NCBI RefSeq assembly: GCF_002954725.1
Contig: NZ_MSCQ01000001.1
Location: 2,418,788 to 2,482,787, forward strand
Length of the DNA stretch: 64,000 nucleotides
Reading direction: 5' to 3'
Source of the DNA: Photobacterium phosphoreum
Lineage (GTDB): Bacteria; Pseudomonadota; Gammaproteobacteria; Enterobacterales; Vibrionaceae
The notes below the pieces were generated by a model. It worked only from the letters and a program-made list of their open reading frames with translations, searched no databases and was not told where the DNA came from. Both the position numbers and the translations under genes were made by a program. Below are positions 31,722-41,142 of this stretch, one piece after another (positions within the stretch are counted from its first letter, which is position 1; each line of letters opens with the position of its first letter).

Positions 31722-32207
31722 CTATTTCGTCAATGATTGAACTGAAGACTCACAACCTTTGCCTAGTTTAACAACCGTTGTCGCCGCCGCGGTACTTGTT
31801 GCTTGAGTATAAGTTACAACACATATAGTCGCATCATTAGCATTACTTTGATAGGTGTATGAAATTTTGTTGTTCGCTGGTGTTCCTGCTACTTTCCAGT
31901 CATTCTTAAGACCAGAAACCACAGCCGATAATGCTGCTGATGTTGCAACAGGGTAACCATATGCAGTCGGAATATCATCAACACCTACACCAGCCGCAGC
32001 GTCTTTATTCTCAATCCCCTTAATCGCAGCCTTGCCATACGTAATACCAGCGGCACCTTCGATTGCCCCCTTTAAGCCTTTCAATGATGACGCGCGCGCA
32101 TCATCTTGTAAATTCAAAAATTTAGGGGCAGCTGTCACAGCTAAAATACCCAAAATAACAATCACTACCACTAATTCAATTAATGTAAAACCATTTTGAC
32201 GTTGCAT
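31722..32207 (-). CDS. mshA: MshA major pilin, downstream copy
   Basis: 161 residues. Leader MQRQNG, cleavage before [18 protein letters not shown], a type IVa pilin with Glu at +5. The sequence after the helix ([20 protein letters not shown]) is the MSHA-pilin hallmark; the C-terminal disulfide loop ends in KLGKGC. Both ends are nearly identical to the neighbouring copy, while the middle (about 65-125) differs. Strong AAAAAGGAC ribosome site. This copy is directly upstream of mshC, the place of mshA in vibrios. Confidence 0.92.
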   Translation of the reverse strand: MQRQNGFTLIELVVVIVILGILAVTAAPKFLNLQDDARASSLKGLKGAIEGAAGITYGKAAIKGIENKDAAAGVGVDDIPTAYGYPVATSAALSAVVSGLKNDWKVAGTPANNKISYTYQSNANDATICVVTYTQATSTAAATTVVKLGKGCESSVQSLTK

Positions 32208-32265
32208 AACTTAGTCCTTTTTCCTATGTAGATTCACTTCAACACGACTTTAAGTCGGAATGTAA
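32208..32265 (-). repeat. Duplicated 3' fragment of mshB upstream of the second mshA
   Basis: 58 bases that match the end of mshB plus its downstream spacer (32736-32793) at 50 positions. In the mshB frame the copy reads Y-I-P-T-stop, then S-R-V-E-V-N-L-H-R-K-K-D-stop, against Y-I-P-A-Q-G-R-V-E-V-N-L-H-K-K-K-D-stop in mshB. It carries the ribosome site for the downstream mshA and marks the junction of a tandem duplication. Confidence 0.85.
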
Positions 32266-32273
32266 ATAAATAA

Positions 32274-32735
32274 TTAATTAGATGGAGAAGTACATCCATT
32301 ACCAAGCTTAACAACTGTTGTTGCTGCAGCTTTACTCGTTGCTTGAGTGTAAGTCACAATACACTCACTCATATTTAAATTACCTTTATATGTATAAGTA
32401 ACTAAATCATCGTTTTTTATCTCAACTTGCTGCCAATCATTATCTAAACCCATAACTATAGATTCTAGATTCCCCTCAAGTACCCTCGGGTAACCATAAG
32501 ATGTATAAACATTATCGATAGAACTCTGCGGTGCTAATTCGGCTCCCGCAATTGCAGCTTTACCGTAGACAATACCTGCTGCACCATCAATCGCGCCTTT
32601 TAAGCCTTGCAGTGATGACGCACGCGCATCGTCTTGCAAGTTCAAAAACTTAGGGGCTGCTGTAACGGCAAGAATACCCAAAATAACAATCACCACCACC
32701 AATTCAATTAATGTAAAACCGGTTTGACGTTGCAT
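32274..32735 (-). CDS. mshA: MshA-type major pilin, upstream copy (tandem paralogue)
   Basis: 153 residues. Leader MQRQTG then [18 protein letters not shown]; residues to about 60 match the downstream copy almost exactly, as do the last ~30 ([20 protein letters not shown]). The middle is different and shorter. A cysteine pair closes the C-terminal loop (CIVTY and NGC). The DNA of the shared N-terminus differs at many third-codon positions, so the duplication is not recent or has been kept by selection on protein. Which copy makes the main pilus fibre cannot be told from sequence. Confidence 0.9.
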   Translation of the reverse strand: MQRQTGFTLIELVVVIVILGILAVTAAPKFLNLQDDARASSLQGLKGAIDGAAGIVYGKAAIAGAELAPQSSIDNVYTSYGYPRVLEGNLESIVMGLDNDWQQVEIKNDDLVTYTYKGNLNMSECIVTYTQATSKAAATTVVKLGNGCTSPSN

Positions 32736-32738
32736 AAT

Positions 32739-33341
32739 TTAGTCCTTTTTCTTATGTAGATTCACTTCAACCCGGCCTTGAGCCGGGATGTAAGTAAATG
32801 AATGCCCGGCAGTCACATTAATTGCGCCTGAGCGATTGCTGTTAGCTGATGCTAACTGATAATATCGACACAATTTATCAGTCTGCTGACCTTCAACTGT
32901 GGCGAAAAAAACATACTTCCCCGTTGCAGCATCAGCCATTAATGCCGTTACCGATGGTGGGATTTGTAATAAGTTAACCATTAAATCAACACAATCTTGA
33001 ACCGTTAACTGCTCAACATCAGAAGTGGTACTTACTAACAATCCAAATGGATACCCTATTACCCCCGAGCGTTGAGTTATTGCTGGGGTTAATTTAAAAA
33101 CGCTACCATCATAATTAACAATATTATTATCAGCCGTTCTCGGTCGACCATCAGCTTCCCATTGTGATCGCGCAGAAATAACCGCCGTCGCGAAATTACC
33201 ACTAATTGTTTCAATAGCGGCTTGTTTAGCTTGGTGGATAATATTAATAAATAACGGTAAAGCAGTAGCTGTTAATAGTCCGATAACGACAATAACAATA
33301 ACCAATTCAATAAATGAGAAACCTTTAGGTCGGATTGACAC
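32739..33341 (-). CDS. mshB: MshB, pilin-like protein of the MSHA system
   Basis: 200 residues, GTG start with AGGA seven bases upstream. Leader MSIRPKG then FSFIELVIVIVVIGLLTATA, a prepilin signal with Glu at +5. The globular part has two cysteines (QDCVDL and KLCRYY). First gene after a 238-base gap downstream of mshG, so it may start a separate pilin transcript. Only three bases separate its stop from the next mshA. Confidence 0.9.
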   Translation of the reverse strand: MSIRPKGFSFIELVIVIVVIGLLTATALPLFINIIHQAKQAAIETISGNFATAVISARSQWEADGRPRTADNNIVNYDGSVFKLTPAITQRSGVIGYPFGLLVSTTSDVEQLTVQDCVDLMVNLLQIPPSVTALMADAATGKYVFFATVEGQQTDKLCRYYQLASANSNRSGAINVTAGHSFTYIPAQGRVEVNLHKKKD

Positions 33342-33579
33342 TGGTTATTCCTAACAATATAAACTGTCAAAAAACTATCGTCATATTTTCTCATTTCGTC
33401 AAAAAAACACCAGCAATATTTTGTAACTAATTAATAATAAAAAAGATTAATACCAATTAAGATTGATATAATTCTTTTAGGGTATTTCACAGGTAATGTA
33501 ATTAACAATAATAAAGAGATCGTTAATATAACTATTAATATCAATGGTCTTTAAATATATTGATTGTAATTTATAAATA
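33342..33579. other. AT-rich 238-base gap between mshG and mshB
   Basis: No coding frame on either strand. mshF, which lies here in V. cholerae, is not present. The minus strand has a TTGGTA followed after 17 bases by TAATTA (about 33420-33455), a weak candidate promoter for the pilin genes; not confident enough to call separately. Confidence 0.5.
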
Positions 33580-34800
33580 TCACCCAGAATTGGCGACATC
33601 TAACATCCCCCACATCGGTAAAAATATACCAAGAGCCAGTAATAACACCATTGCCGATACCACTAATAATAATATCGGTTCAATGCGTGCGGTTAAGGTT
33701 GTTAAGTCATAATCAACTTCACGATCATAAAAATCAGCCGCTTCTAATAATAAATCATCAATCTGACCGGTTTCTTCACCCACCGCGATCATCTGCAATA
33801 CTAACGGTGTAAAAATTTCTGTCGCCGCAGCTGTGGTAGTAATGCTACTGCCACTTTCAATTCCTAGTTTCATTTCCAGCAACCGTTGCTCTAAAAATTG
33901 ATTATCCAGTGCTTCTGCGGCCATTTTTAACGCTTGATTTAACGGTAAACCAGCACGTACCATTAAGGCAAAAGTACGAGAAAAACGCGCCATTAGAGCT
34001 CGATTGATAATGCTACCCACAATCGGTACGCGTAATCGCCATAAATCCCACCGCAATTGTCCAGTGGCAGTATTGCGCCACAGACGAACCCCAACCCAAG
34101 TTGCTATGCCAAAAATAATCATTAGTGGCCAATAATCAACAAACACGTTTGAGGTTGTAATTAACACTTTGGTTGGCCATGGTAAATCCACGCCAAACCG
34201 AGCAAACATGCCTGAAAACTGAGGGATCACTTGGGTATTTAGCACCACCATAGCGAGTCCAATCGCAATCATGACAAACATCGGGTAACGCATTGCCGAT
34301 TTAATCTGGCGGCGAGTATCCATTTCTTGCTGATAGTAATTCGCCAGCTGCAATAGCGTTTGATCCAAACGACCGGTATTTTCACCAACATGGATCATTG
34401 ATACAAATAAATCAGAAAAAACCCGCGGATGCTGCTTCATTGCTGTTGATAACGAGTGCCCATTAGTTAACTCAATGGCAACTATCGCTAAGGTTGAGCG
34501 TAATAATGGATGACTAGCACTTTGTTCTAACCCCTTAAATGCGCGTAATAATGGTACTCCCGCTTTTGTGAGGCTATATAACTGCCGACAAAAAATCACC
34601 AACACTTCAAGTGGTAACGGTTGTTGCCATAAGGAATTAAATGATAATGATGAGCCGTTATCTGTCACCAGTTTAATCTCTAATGGGATAATACCTTGGC
34701 GTAATAATTGATCTGTCGCCGCTGATTGCGTTACGGCTTCCAGCTGACCCCGTTGAATATGACCTTGTGCGCTTCGACCGCGATAATTAAAGCGTTTCAT
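33580..34800 (-). CDS. mshG: MshG, inner-membrane platform protein (GspF/PilC family)
   Basis: 406 residues. Two T2SSF domains (about 70-190 and 270-395) with the family phrases LTKAGVPLLRAFKGL, HVGENTGRLDQTL and AVGEETGQIDDLLLEAADFY. About three membrane segments, the last at the C-terminus. It couples the MshE ATPase to pilin extraction. Overlaps mshE by 14 bases. Confidence 0.95.
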   Translation of the reverse strand: MKRFNYRGRSAQGHIQRGQLEAVTQSAATDQLLRQGIIPLEIKLVTDNGSSLSFNSLWQQPLPLEVLVIFCRQLYSLTKAGVPLLRAFKGLEQSASHPLLRSTLAIVAIELTNGHSLSTAMKQHPRVFSDLFVSMIHVGENTGRLDQTLLQLANYYQQEMDTRRQIKSAMRYPMFVMIAIGLAMVVLNTQVIPQFSGMFARFGVDLPWPTKVLITTSNVFVDYWPLMIIFGIATWVGVRLWRNTATGQLRWDLWRLRVPIVGSIINRALMARFSRTFALMVRAGLPLNQALKMAAEALDNQFLEQRLLEMKLGIESGSSITTTAAATEIFTPLVLQMIAVGEETGQIDDLLLEAADFYDREVDYDLTTLTARIEPILLLVVSAMVLLLALGIFLPMWGMLDVANSG

Positions 34801-36523
34801 TAGTCGCTAACCCAACCCGATAATCATCAAAATCACCTTCAGCTAAGATCATCACTTCATCTAAACTGGTGATCCCCGCTAAAGCCAGTGCTAACGCTGA
34901 TTCAACTAATGGCTTGTAACCTTTACTTTCGCGTGCTATTTGACTAAATAACACCGCATTATTATTGCGTAATGCGTCCATCATCGGTTGATCAATCTCT
35001 AATAACTCAAATACTCCAACACGCCCTTTATAACCCGTGAAGTTACAACTTTGACAACCTTGCCCACATTTAAAAACACTATAATCATCACCCAGATGAC
35101 GAGCACGTAACCAAAGTTGTTGTTCATCTTCTAATACTGCAACACTTGAGCAATCACGGCACACACGACGAACTAATCGCTGCGCTAATACAGCTCTTAC
35201 AGCACTTGCTACTAAGTAGCCTGGCGCTTGCATATCGATCATACGTAACGCACTATCAATCGCATTATTGGTATGTAATGTAGAGAGAACTAGATGTCCG
35301 GTTAAGGCTGCCCGTAATCCAATCTCGACTGTTTCTTGATCTCGCATTTCACCAACCAAAATCACATCGGGATCTTGACGCAAAAAAGTCCGTAAAATAG
35401 ATGAAAAGTTCAGCCCAATTTTATTATTCACCTGTACCTGATTCACTCGAGGTAAGCGATATTCAACCGGATCTTCTGCGGTAATTAACTTTTTACCCGG
35501 CTTATTTAGCTCATTAAGTGCGCCATACAATGTGGTGGTTTTCCCCGAGCCTGTCGGTCCGGTTACTAAAATCATCCCATGTGGGCGTTTTAATTGTCGT
35601 CGCACTCGCAATAAAAGATCCGCAGGCATTCCAACATGATCTAAATCGAGAATGCCTGCTGATTGATCCAACAATCGCATTACCACCGATTCGCCATATT
35701 GCACCGGCATTGTCGAGACACGAATATCGACCGAATGATCGCGAACCTTAATATTAAAACGTCCATCTTGAGGCAGGCGTTTTTCTGAAATATCTAGCTC
35801 ACTCATTAGTTTAAGACGTAATACTAATGCTGCCGCGACACTTTTTTCATTGAGTAATGTTTCATGAAGAACGCCATCAATACGTTGTCGAATCCGCAAT
35901 ACATCTTCATCGGGTTCAATATGAATATCAGATGCCCCCACTTGCAACGCATCTTCAAACAATGAATTGATCAGCTTTACCACTGTCATTTCATCATTAT
36001 CCTGATCATCAAACCCAAACCCATAATGTTGTTGAGTTTGATGCTCTGCGTTAAGTTGTTCAGCAAACGAGGCTATTTCTTTGGTGCGACGATAATAACG
36101 ATCAAAAGCGGTGATCAACTGCCGCTCTGGTGCAATCACAAACTCGACTTGATAGTTATGTAATTGGTTAAGCAGCGCTTCTTGCATCGCCAAATCGGCA
36201 GGATCACTCATGGCAACCCGTATTACCTCACCGCGGCGGCTAATCACTAAAGCGCGTAACCGGCGCGCGTGAACTTCTGATAGTAAGTTCACTACGTCAC
36301 TATCAACCACAATTCGCGTCAAATCGACCAACGGAATCGCTAATTGTTGCGCTAAAAATTGCAACAACTGCTGTTCACTAAGAAATCCCATTCCAATCAG
36401 CGTATCACCTAATTTACGTCCCGTAATTTGCTGCTGATGAAGGGCTTGATCCAACTGCTGCTGCGCAATAACATGATCATCAACCAACAGATCACCTAAA
36501 CGTTTACGTAATCGAATTTGCAT
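34787..36523 (-). CDS. mshE: MshE, c-di-GMP-responsive pilus extension ATPase
   Basis: 578 residues. N-terminal MshEN domain (about 8-64) with both repeats of the c-di-GMP-binding pattern: KRLGDLLVDDHVIAQQQL and RKLGDTLIGMGFLSEQQL. The PilB/GspE ATPase core has Walker A GPTGSGKT (322-329), an Asp-box/Walker B region VILVGEMRD, the His-box STLHTNNA and a tetracysteine zinc site (CRDC ... CQSC). In V. cholerae MshE, c-di-GMP binding to this domain drives pilus extension. Four bases upstream lies mshN. Confidence 0.95.
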   Translation of the reverse strand: MQIRLRKRLGDLLVDDHVIAQQQLDQALHQQQITGRKLGDTLIGMGFLSEQQLLQFLAQQLAIPLVDLTRIVVDSDVVNLLSEVHARRLRALVISRRGEVIRVAMSDPADLAMQEALLNQLHNYQVEFVIAPERQLITAFDRYYRRTKEIASFAEQLNAEHQTQQHYGFGFDDQDNDEMTVVKLINSLFEDALQVGASDIHIEPDEDVLRIRQRIDGVLHETLLNEKSVAAALVLRLKLMSELDISEKRLPQDGRFNIKVRDHSVDIRVSTMPVQYGESVVMRLLDQSAGILDLDHVGMPADLLLRVRRQLKRPHGMILVTGPTGSGKTTTLYGALNELNKPGKKLITAEDPVEYRLPRVNQVQVNNKIGLNFSSILRTFLRQDPDVILVGEMRDQETVEIGLRAALTGHLVLSTLHTNNAIDSALRMIDMQAPGYLVASAVRAVLAQRLVRRVCRDCSSVAVLEDEQQLWLRARHLGDDYSVFKCGQGCQSCNFTGYKGRVGVFELLEIDQPMMDALRNNNAVLFSQIARESKGYKPLVESALALALAGITSLDEVMILAEGDFDDYRVGLATNETL

Positions 36524-36526
36524 CTG

Positions 36527-37687
36527 TTAGCTCCTTTGAGGTTGTAATGCCGTTATGCGTTGTTGAATAAATTGTTGTGATGCCACCGATATCCCACCAT
36601 GCATGAGCCCATTACGATAAGAAACTAATGCTGACGTCAATTGCTGACTCCGTTCTTGAGCAATGGCTAATCCTAACCACCAGCGACCATCAGTTGCATC
36701 TTGTTGTAATAATTGTTGATAGCTTATCAGTGCTAAAGCTGTGTTATTTAACTGCTGAGCAAGTGCTGCCCGCATTGCTAGAAAGGCCACTGAATCAACC
36801 TTTAATGGCTGTTCTAATACCGTTAATGCTGCTTGAGGTTGATTTTCATTAACTAATAATTTGGCTAACGTTAATCGCAATTCGGCATCGTGTGGTTGTT
36901 GCTGTAACCCTTGCTGTAACATCGCTACTGCTTGGCGGTTATCACCACGACCATAATATAATGCGGCCAGTTTTTGACGAGCAACAATCCACTGAGGACG
37001 ATATTTTAATGCGGCTTCAAGATGAATAATCGCTTGGCGGCTATTGGCTTGACGCAATGCTTTTTCAGCTTTATGGTATTCAACCTCAGCCAATTGCGAT
37101 GGTGTTAACGCCACCGTTTGAATAGATAAACGGCTTGGTAATGGCTTGAGATCGACAGTAGCTTTCACCTTTTTTGGCTGCTCAACAGCCACATTTTTCA
37201 CTTGTTGCTGTTCGATTAATGCTTGTTGATAGCCACTGTCATAACCTTGTTCATAGGAACTGGCGAGTTCTTGTTCCATCTCAACCGTTTCAATCGCTGC
37301 TTCAGCAACGGGCATTGCAGCCAAATCTACTGGCTCAGAATCAATTAACGGTGAACTAGCCGCTACGGGTATTACAACAGGAGGTAACACTACCTTTTTT
37401 ACTGGAGGCGTTTCTTTGGGTACAACTATGACGGGTAATGAACTCTTGGCTGGCAAGGTTACCGTTGATGATGAGATTGACGTTATAGCAGCAAGCGCCA
37501 CAGTAGATTGACGCCAATAATGCCCCCCAACCACCAAGCCAATAAGCAGCAAGATTATCATCACAACAACACTGTAGTTACCGCGCTTGTTCGGTAACGG
37601 TGTGATTGTCGCAGCTTGTAATACTGTTGTGGCATCATCGGGTTGCTGCTGTGCTAAAGCACTCAAACGGCGATTTAACTCACTCAT
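36527..37687 (-). CDS. mshN: MshN, TPR-containing inner-membrane pilus assembly protein
   Basis: 386 residues from the ATG at 37687, which overlaps the mshM stop and has GGAG seven bases upstream; a longer frame opens at 37717 inside mshM. Short cytoplasmic N-terminus, one membrane segment (about 42-60), a Pro/Val-rich linker, then four or five tetratricopeptide-like repeats (about 200-380). Probably a periplasmic scaffold for the secretin or platform. Confidence 0.88.
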   Translation of the reverse strand: MSELNRRLSALAQQQPDDATTVLQAATITPLPNKRGNYSVVVMIILLLIGLVVGGHYWRQSTVALAAITSISSSTVTLPAKSSLPVIVVPKETPPVKKVVLPPVVIPVAASSPLIDSEPVDLAAMPVAEAAIETVEMEQELASSYEQGYDSGYQQALIEQQQVKNVAVEQPKKVKATVDLKPLPSRLSIQTVALTPSQLAEVEYHKAEKALRQANSRQAIIHLEAALKYRPQWIVARQKLAALYYGRGDNRQAVAMLQQGLQQQPHDAELRLTLAKLLVNENQPQAALTVLEQPLKVDSVAFLAMRAALAQQLNNTALALISYQQLLQQDATDGRWWLGLAIAQERSQQLTSALVSYRNGLMHGGISVASQQFIQQRITALQPQRS

Positions 37688-38532
37688 AAATATCTCCATC
37701 CCAACCATCGCCACCACAACCGACTTGATTGTCGAGCCGCAACAGTATCAGCAATCGCTATATTAATGTCTTGCTGATAAATACAATCACGCTGTTGGCT
37801 ACAGGCCACTAATAATGCTTTATGTGCTAATTGATTAATCAATCTTGGAATGCCACCACTCGCAAACCAAATAGCCCGCGCTTGTGCAATGGAAAATAGC
37901 GCAGAACAACGTCCCGCTAATAACATTCGATGCTCAATATAAGCCACAGCTTCGGCCTCCGTTAACGGTAATAAAATCGCTCGTAACGTTATTCGCTGTT
38001 GCAATTGACGTAACTGATAATGTGCTAAGCGTTGATCTAATTCGGGTTGACCAATTAATACAATGTGGAGTAATTTTTCAGATTCAGTCTCAAGGTTACC
38101 TAACAAACGAATCATTTCTAATGCATCATCGGCTAATGCTTGCGCCTCATCAATCACCACCACTACTGCGCGTCCATTGGCTTTACGCTGCAATAATTGT
38201 TCATGAATATCAACCGTAAGTCGATATCGATCAACTGCGATCTGGATCCCTAATTCATACGCTAACGCCACCTGCAATGTTATTCCGCATTGGGCTGGTG
38301 TCGGTAAATACACTAAATCATATTGTGGTGGTAACCGATTGATTAACATTCGACAAATGAGGGTTTTCCCCGTACCAACCTCACCTGACAGCTGCATAAT
38401 ACCATCGCCCATTGCTAGCCCTGCCAATAGCGTATCAATGGCTGTGATGTGAGTTGGTAAGGCATGAAATAAGGCGGTATTCGGTGTTAATGAAAACGGC
38501 GCTGAATGGAGCCCAAAATGTGATAAATACAT
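37684..38532 (-). CDS. mshM: MshM, ExeA/GspA-like AAA+ ATPase
   Basis: 282 residues. N-terminal FGLHSAPFSLTPNTALF is the hallmark of ExeA-type ATPases; Walker A GEVGTGKT (near residue 52), Walker B VVVIDEAQAL. No C-terminal peptidoglycan-binding domain follows, in contrast to ExeA. It probably helps secretin insertion with MshL. It follows mshL by three bases. Confidence 0.92.
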   Translation of the reverse strand: MYLSHFGLHSAPFSLTPNTALFHALPTHITAIDTLLAGLAMGDGIMQLSGEVGTGKTLICRMLINRLPPQYDLVYLPTPAQCGITLQVALAYELGIQIAVDRYRLTVDIHEQLLQRKANGRAVVVVIDEAQALADDALEMIRLLGNLETESEKLLHIVLIGQPELDQRLAHYQLRQLQQRITLRAILLPLTEAEAVAYIEHRMLLAGRCSALFSIAQARAIWFASGGIPRLINQLAHKALLVACSQQRDCIYQQDINIAIADTVAARQSSRLWWRWLGWRYL

Positions 38533-38535
38533 CCG

Positions 38536-40173
38536 TTACTTATCTTCTGGAAACCATTCATCAACCAGTGCCCGTGAGCGTTCGATCTCTTTTTGCCAGG
38601 TTTGATCACTGATCACGGTTGGCTTTAATAAAATCACCAATTCAGTTTTTTGCTTCACTTTATTAATATTGCGAAACAAATTTCCCACCACCGGAATATC
38701 ACCCAGCAAGGGTACTTTAGATACTTGATCTGTCATCACGGTTTTCATCAAACCACCAATCACCACCACATCACCACTACGAGCATGAATAATTGAATCC
38801 GATTCACGAATGGTACTTTTAGCTAATGGCAATTGATAAATACCAAATTTTTCACCCAGATCAACACTCTTGACCTCGTTTTTAATATCAACAACGGCAG
38901 GATGGACATGTAATAACACTCCGCCTTGATCATCAATTTGCGGTGTCACATCCAATGAGATCCCTGAAAAGAATGGCGTTAACTCAATATCAGGAGCAGC
39001 TGTACTGTTATCACCTGAAACATTACTACTGGATACATTAGTTACAAAATATTCATCGCCACCAACTTTGATCACTGCTTTTTGATTATTAGCGGCGGTT
39101 ACACGAGGACTTGAGAGTACATTAAGATCACCTTGGGTTTCCAGAAAACTTAACACCGAAGTGAAATTACCATCACTAATGGTAATATTGGTTTGACCGC
39201 CTAACAGGTCTGAAATAGCGTTTCCACCGGGTAAAGCAGCAATTGCCGCAGTATTGACGATGGGGGTTGTTCCCACCACAATATCGGTGCCACCAATACT
39301 ACGGGTGATATTTTGCCAGTTAATACCCTGCTGATAGCTATCATTAAGCGTCACTTCCATGATCTTGGCTTCTAATATCACCTGACGTACTAACCGCTGC
39401 TGTGAAATCCCCAAAAATTGTTTTACTTCACGCAATTCATTGGGAAAGGCACGCACAGAAATCAAACCCGCTTGCGGTGATATCATCACATTACGGCCTT
39501 CACCGTGACCGATCATGCCGCGAACCACTTTTTCTAGCTGTTGCCAAAAGTCACTTTCCGAACTGGTTTTAATCGTCGTACCGCCGGTTGTGGTACTGAC
39601 ATCCTCAGAAACATTGACCTCATCATTTGCAGATGTTGAATTATTAGTATTGGCAATTGAACCGGTTGTAATTGATGTTAATGACACCCCTTGACGCTGA
39701 AGGTGCAAATAATCAACAGGAATAATATCGGTGCGTAAAGTGGCGGGAAACACCTGAATAATATTACCTTTACGAGTGGTGCTATAACCATAAACATCAT
39801 CAACAACATCCAACACGTCATCAAGAGTGACATCTTTTAACTGTAAGCTAATTAAGCCACTCACATTAGGATGGATCACGATATTAAAAGGCGTTCCTTG
39901 AACTAAACTCGAAAAGAAGGCATTGGCATCAACATTACGGGCATTAACTCGAAACCGTTTCTCTAACGTTTGAGATGACTGGAAATCATTACTGTTCAAT
40001 GCTGGCATCAAATCAGCATTAACCGCAGCAGGTAATTCAAATACAGGTCGACTAACCGCATCATTAGCAGCTTGGTTAAGCGCTTGTTTAATTGCAACAG
40101 GCGACTGATGCCCCATTTGAGTTGAACAGCCGACTAACGAAGTAATCATTGCACCAAGTATGATTCGTTGCAT
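38536..40173 (-). CDS. mshL: MshL, outer-membrane secretin of the MSHA pilus
   Basis: 545 residues from the ATG at 40173 (AAGG nine bases upstream); a GTG at 40191 would add six. Lipoprotein-type signal with lipobox LVGC near residue 15. N-terminal secretin short domain (STN, about 85-140) then a C-terminal secretin domain (about 260-520) ending VPLLGDIPVVGNLFRN and ELVILLKPTVI. Forms the outer-membrane pore for the pilus. A long Ser/Thr/Asn-rich linker (about 175-215) is low-complexity. Confidence 0.94.
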   Translation of the reverse strand: MQRIILGAMITSLVGCSTQMGHQSPVAIKQALNQAANDAVSRPVFELPAAVNADLMPALNSNDFQSSQTLEKRFRVNARNVDANAFFSSLVQGTPFNIVIHPNVSGLISLQLKDVTLDDVLDVVDDVYGYSTTRKGNIIQVFPATLRTDIIPVDYLHLQRQGVSLTSITTGSIANTNNSTSANDEVNVSEDVSTTTGGTTIKTSSESDFWQQLEKVVRGMIGHGEGRNVMISPQAGLISVRAFPNELREVKQFLGISQQRLVRQVILEAKIMEVTLNDSYQQGINWQNITRSIGGTDIVVGTTPIVNTAAIAALPGGNAISDLLGGQTNITISDGNFTSVLSFLETQGDLNVLSSPRVTAANNQKAVIKVGGDEYFVTNVSSSNVSGDNSTAAPDIELTPFFSGISLDVTPQIDDQGGVLLHVHPAVVDIKNEVKSVDLGEKFGIYQLPLAKSTIRESDSIIHARSGDVVVIGGLMKTVMTDQVSKVPLLGDIPVVGNLFRNINKVKQKTELVILLKPTVISDQTWQKEIERSRALVDEWFPEDK

Positions 40174-40187
40174 ATTTTTACGTACCT

Positions 40188-40511
40188 TCACTGCTTAATA
40201 TCTGCGGTAAATAGCGACAATTGCCACTGTTTTTGATTGCGAGTTAATATTACTGAGCTGTCATTTATCTGACTGACTCTATAACCTTTTATATGACTAC
40301 CCACCGTCACCGTATGACCATTTAAGGTGGCACGACAACGATGATTATCACAAATAACACTTTGTAACTGCGGTAATCTCGGTGTTGAAATGATTGCTGG
40401 CGATGTTTTTTTTTGCCATCCTAAAGGAGCAGTAGGATCTTGCTGTGCCTGTACAGTTACAGCAAAAAATAAACAACTAAGCACTGATCCTGCCACAATA
40501 TATTTAACCAC
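40188..40511 (-). CDS. mshK: MshK, small periplasmic pilus-assembly protein
   Basis: About 107 residues if translation starts at the GTG at 40511 (or TTG at 40514), five to eight bases after AAGGA; the open frame extends to 40532, overlapping mshJ by 29 bases. Signal peptide (ends VQA) then DPTAPLGW and VICDNHRCRATLNGHTVTVG, the MshK/PilP-like pattern of a secretin-interacting protein. Confidence 0.85.
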   Translation of the reverse strand: MVKYIVAGSVLSCLFFAVTVQAQQDPTAPLGWQKKTSPAIISTPRLPQLQSVICDNHRCRATLNGHTVTVGSHIKGYRVSQINDSSVILTRNQKQWQLSLFTADIKQ

Positions 40512-41142
40512 CAATGAAGTCCTTACTTTCACTTAACGTATATAACTCAAGCTCAATTTTTGCCCATGGATATTGCATCACTTGATAGTTCAAATTGCGC
40601 CAATAATAATTAACAGGTAACGCCTCAAGCTGAGTTAAATAACGAATAACATCAAAATATTGTCCTTCAAATATCATCCGTACAGGGTGAATATAATAGC
40701 CTTGCTCATTGCCACTCATTAGTTGAGCTGCGGGCAACGACACAATACTTTGTAAGCGTAACGTTTTGCTATGACGTAATACTTGCTCAAGAATATGTGG
40801 CATTTGTGTCGGCGAAATTAAGCGGCCTATTTTTTGTTGAAGCAGTTGTACTAATAGGGCATTTTTCTCGGTCAATTGAGCAATTTTAACTTCAACCTCT
40901 TTATTGGGATCTTGGGCTAATTGACGTTGTAAGACAGTAATTTTATTACGCGTAGCAACCACATCATTATTAAGCGTCTGCACCTGATTAGTTTGGCTTT
41001 GCAAATATAACCATTGAGGTTCAAGCACCATAAATACCCCGATAAAGCTAATCGCAATCCAACCTGAAACAGTAATTAGCCATTGTTCTCGCACTGACAA
41101 ATTAGCAAATTTTTGCTGACATTCAAGCCACGTTATCTTCAT
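40504..41142 (-). CDS. mshJ: MshJ, PilO-like inner-membrane alignment protein
   Basis: 212 residues. Short cytoplasmic N-terminus, one membrane helix (about 22-43), a coiled coil (about 46-95) and a ferredoxin-like fold in the periplasm. Matches the PilO/GspM role, pairing with MshI. The start overlaps the mshI stop (TAATG). Confidence 0.9.
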   Translation of the reverse strand: MKITWLECQQKFANLSVREQWLITVSGWIAISFIGVFMVLEPQWLYLQSQTNQVQTLNNDVVATRNKITVLQRQLAQDPNKEVEVKIAQLTEKNALLVQLLQQKIGRLISPTQMPHILEQVLRHSKTLRLQSIVSLPAAQLMSGNEQGYYIHPVRMIFEGQYFDVIRYLTQLEALPVNYYWRNLNYQVMQYPWAKIELELYTLSESKDFIGG

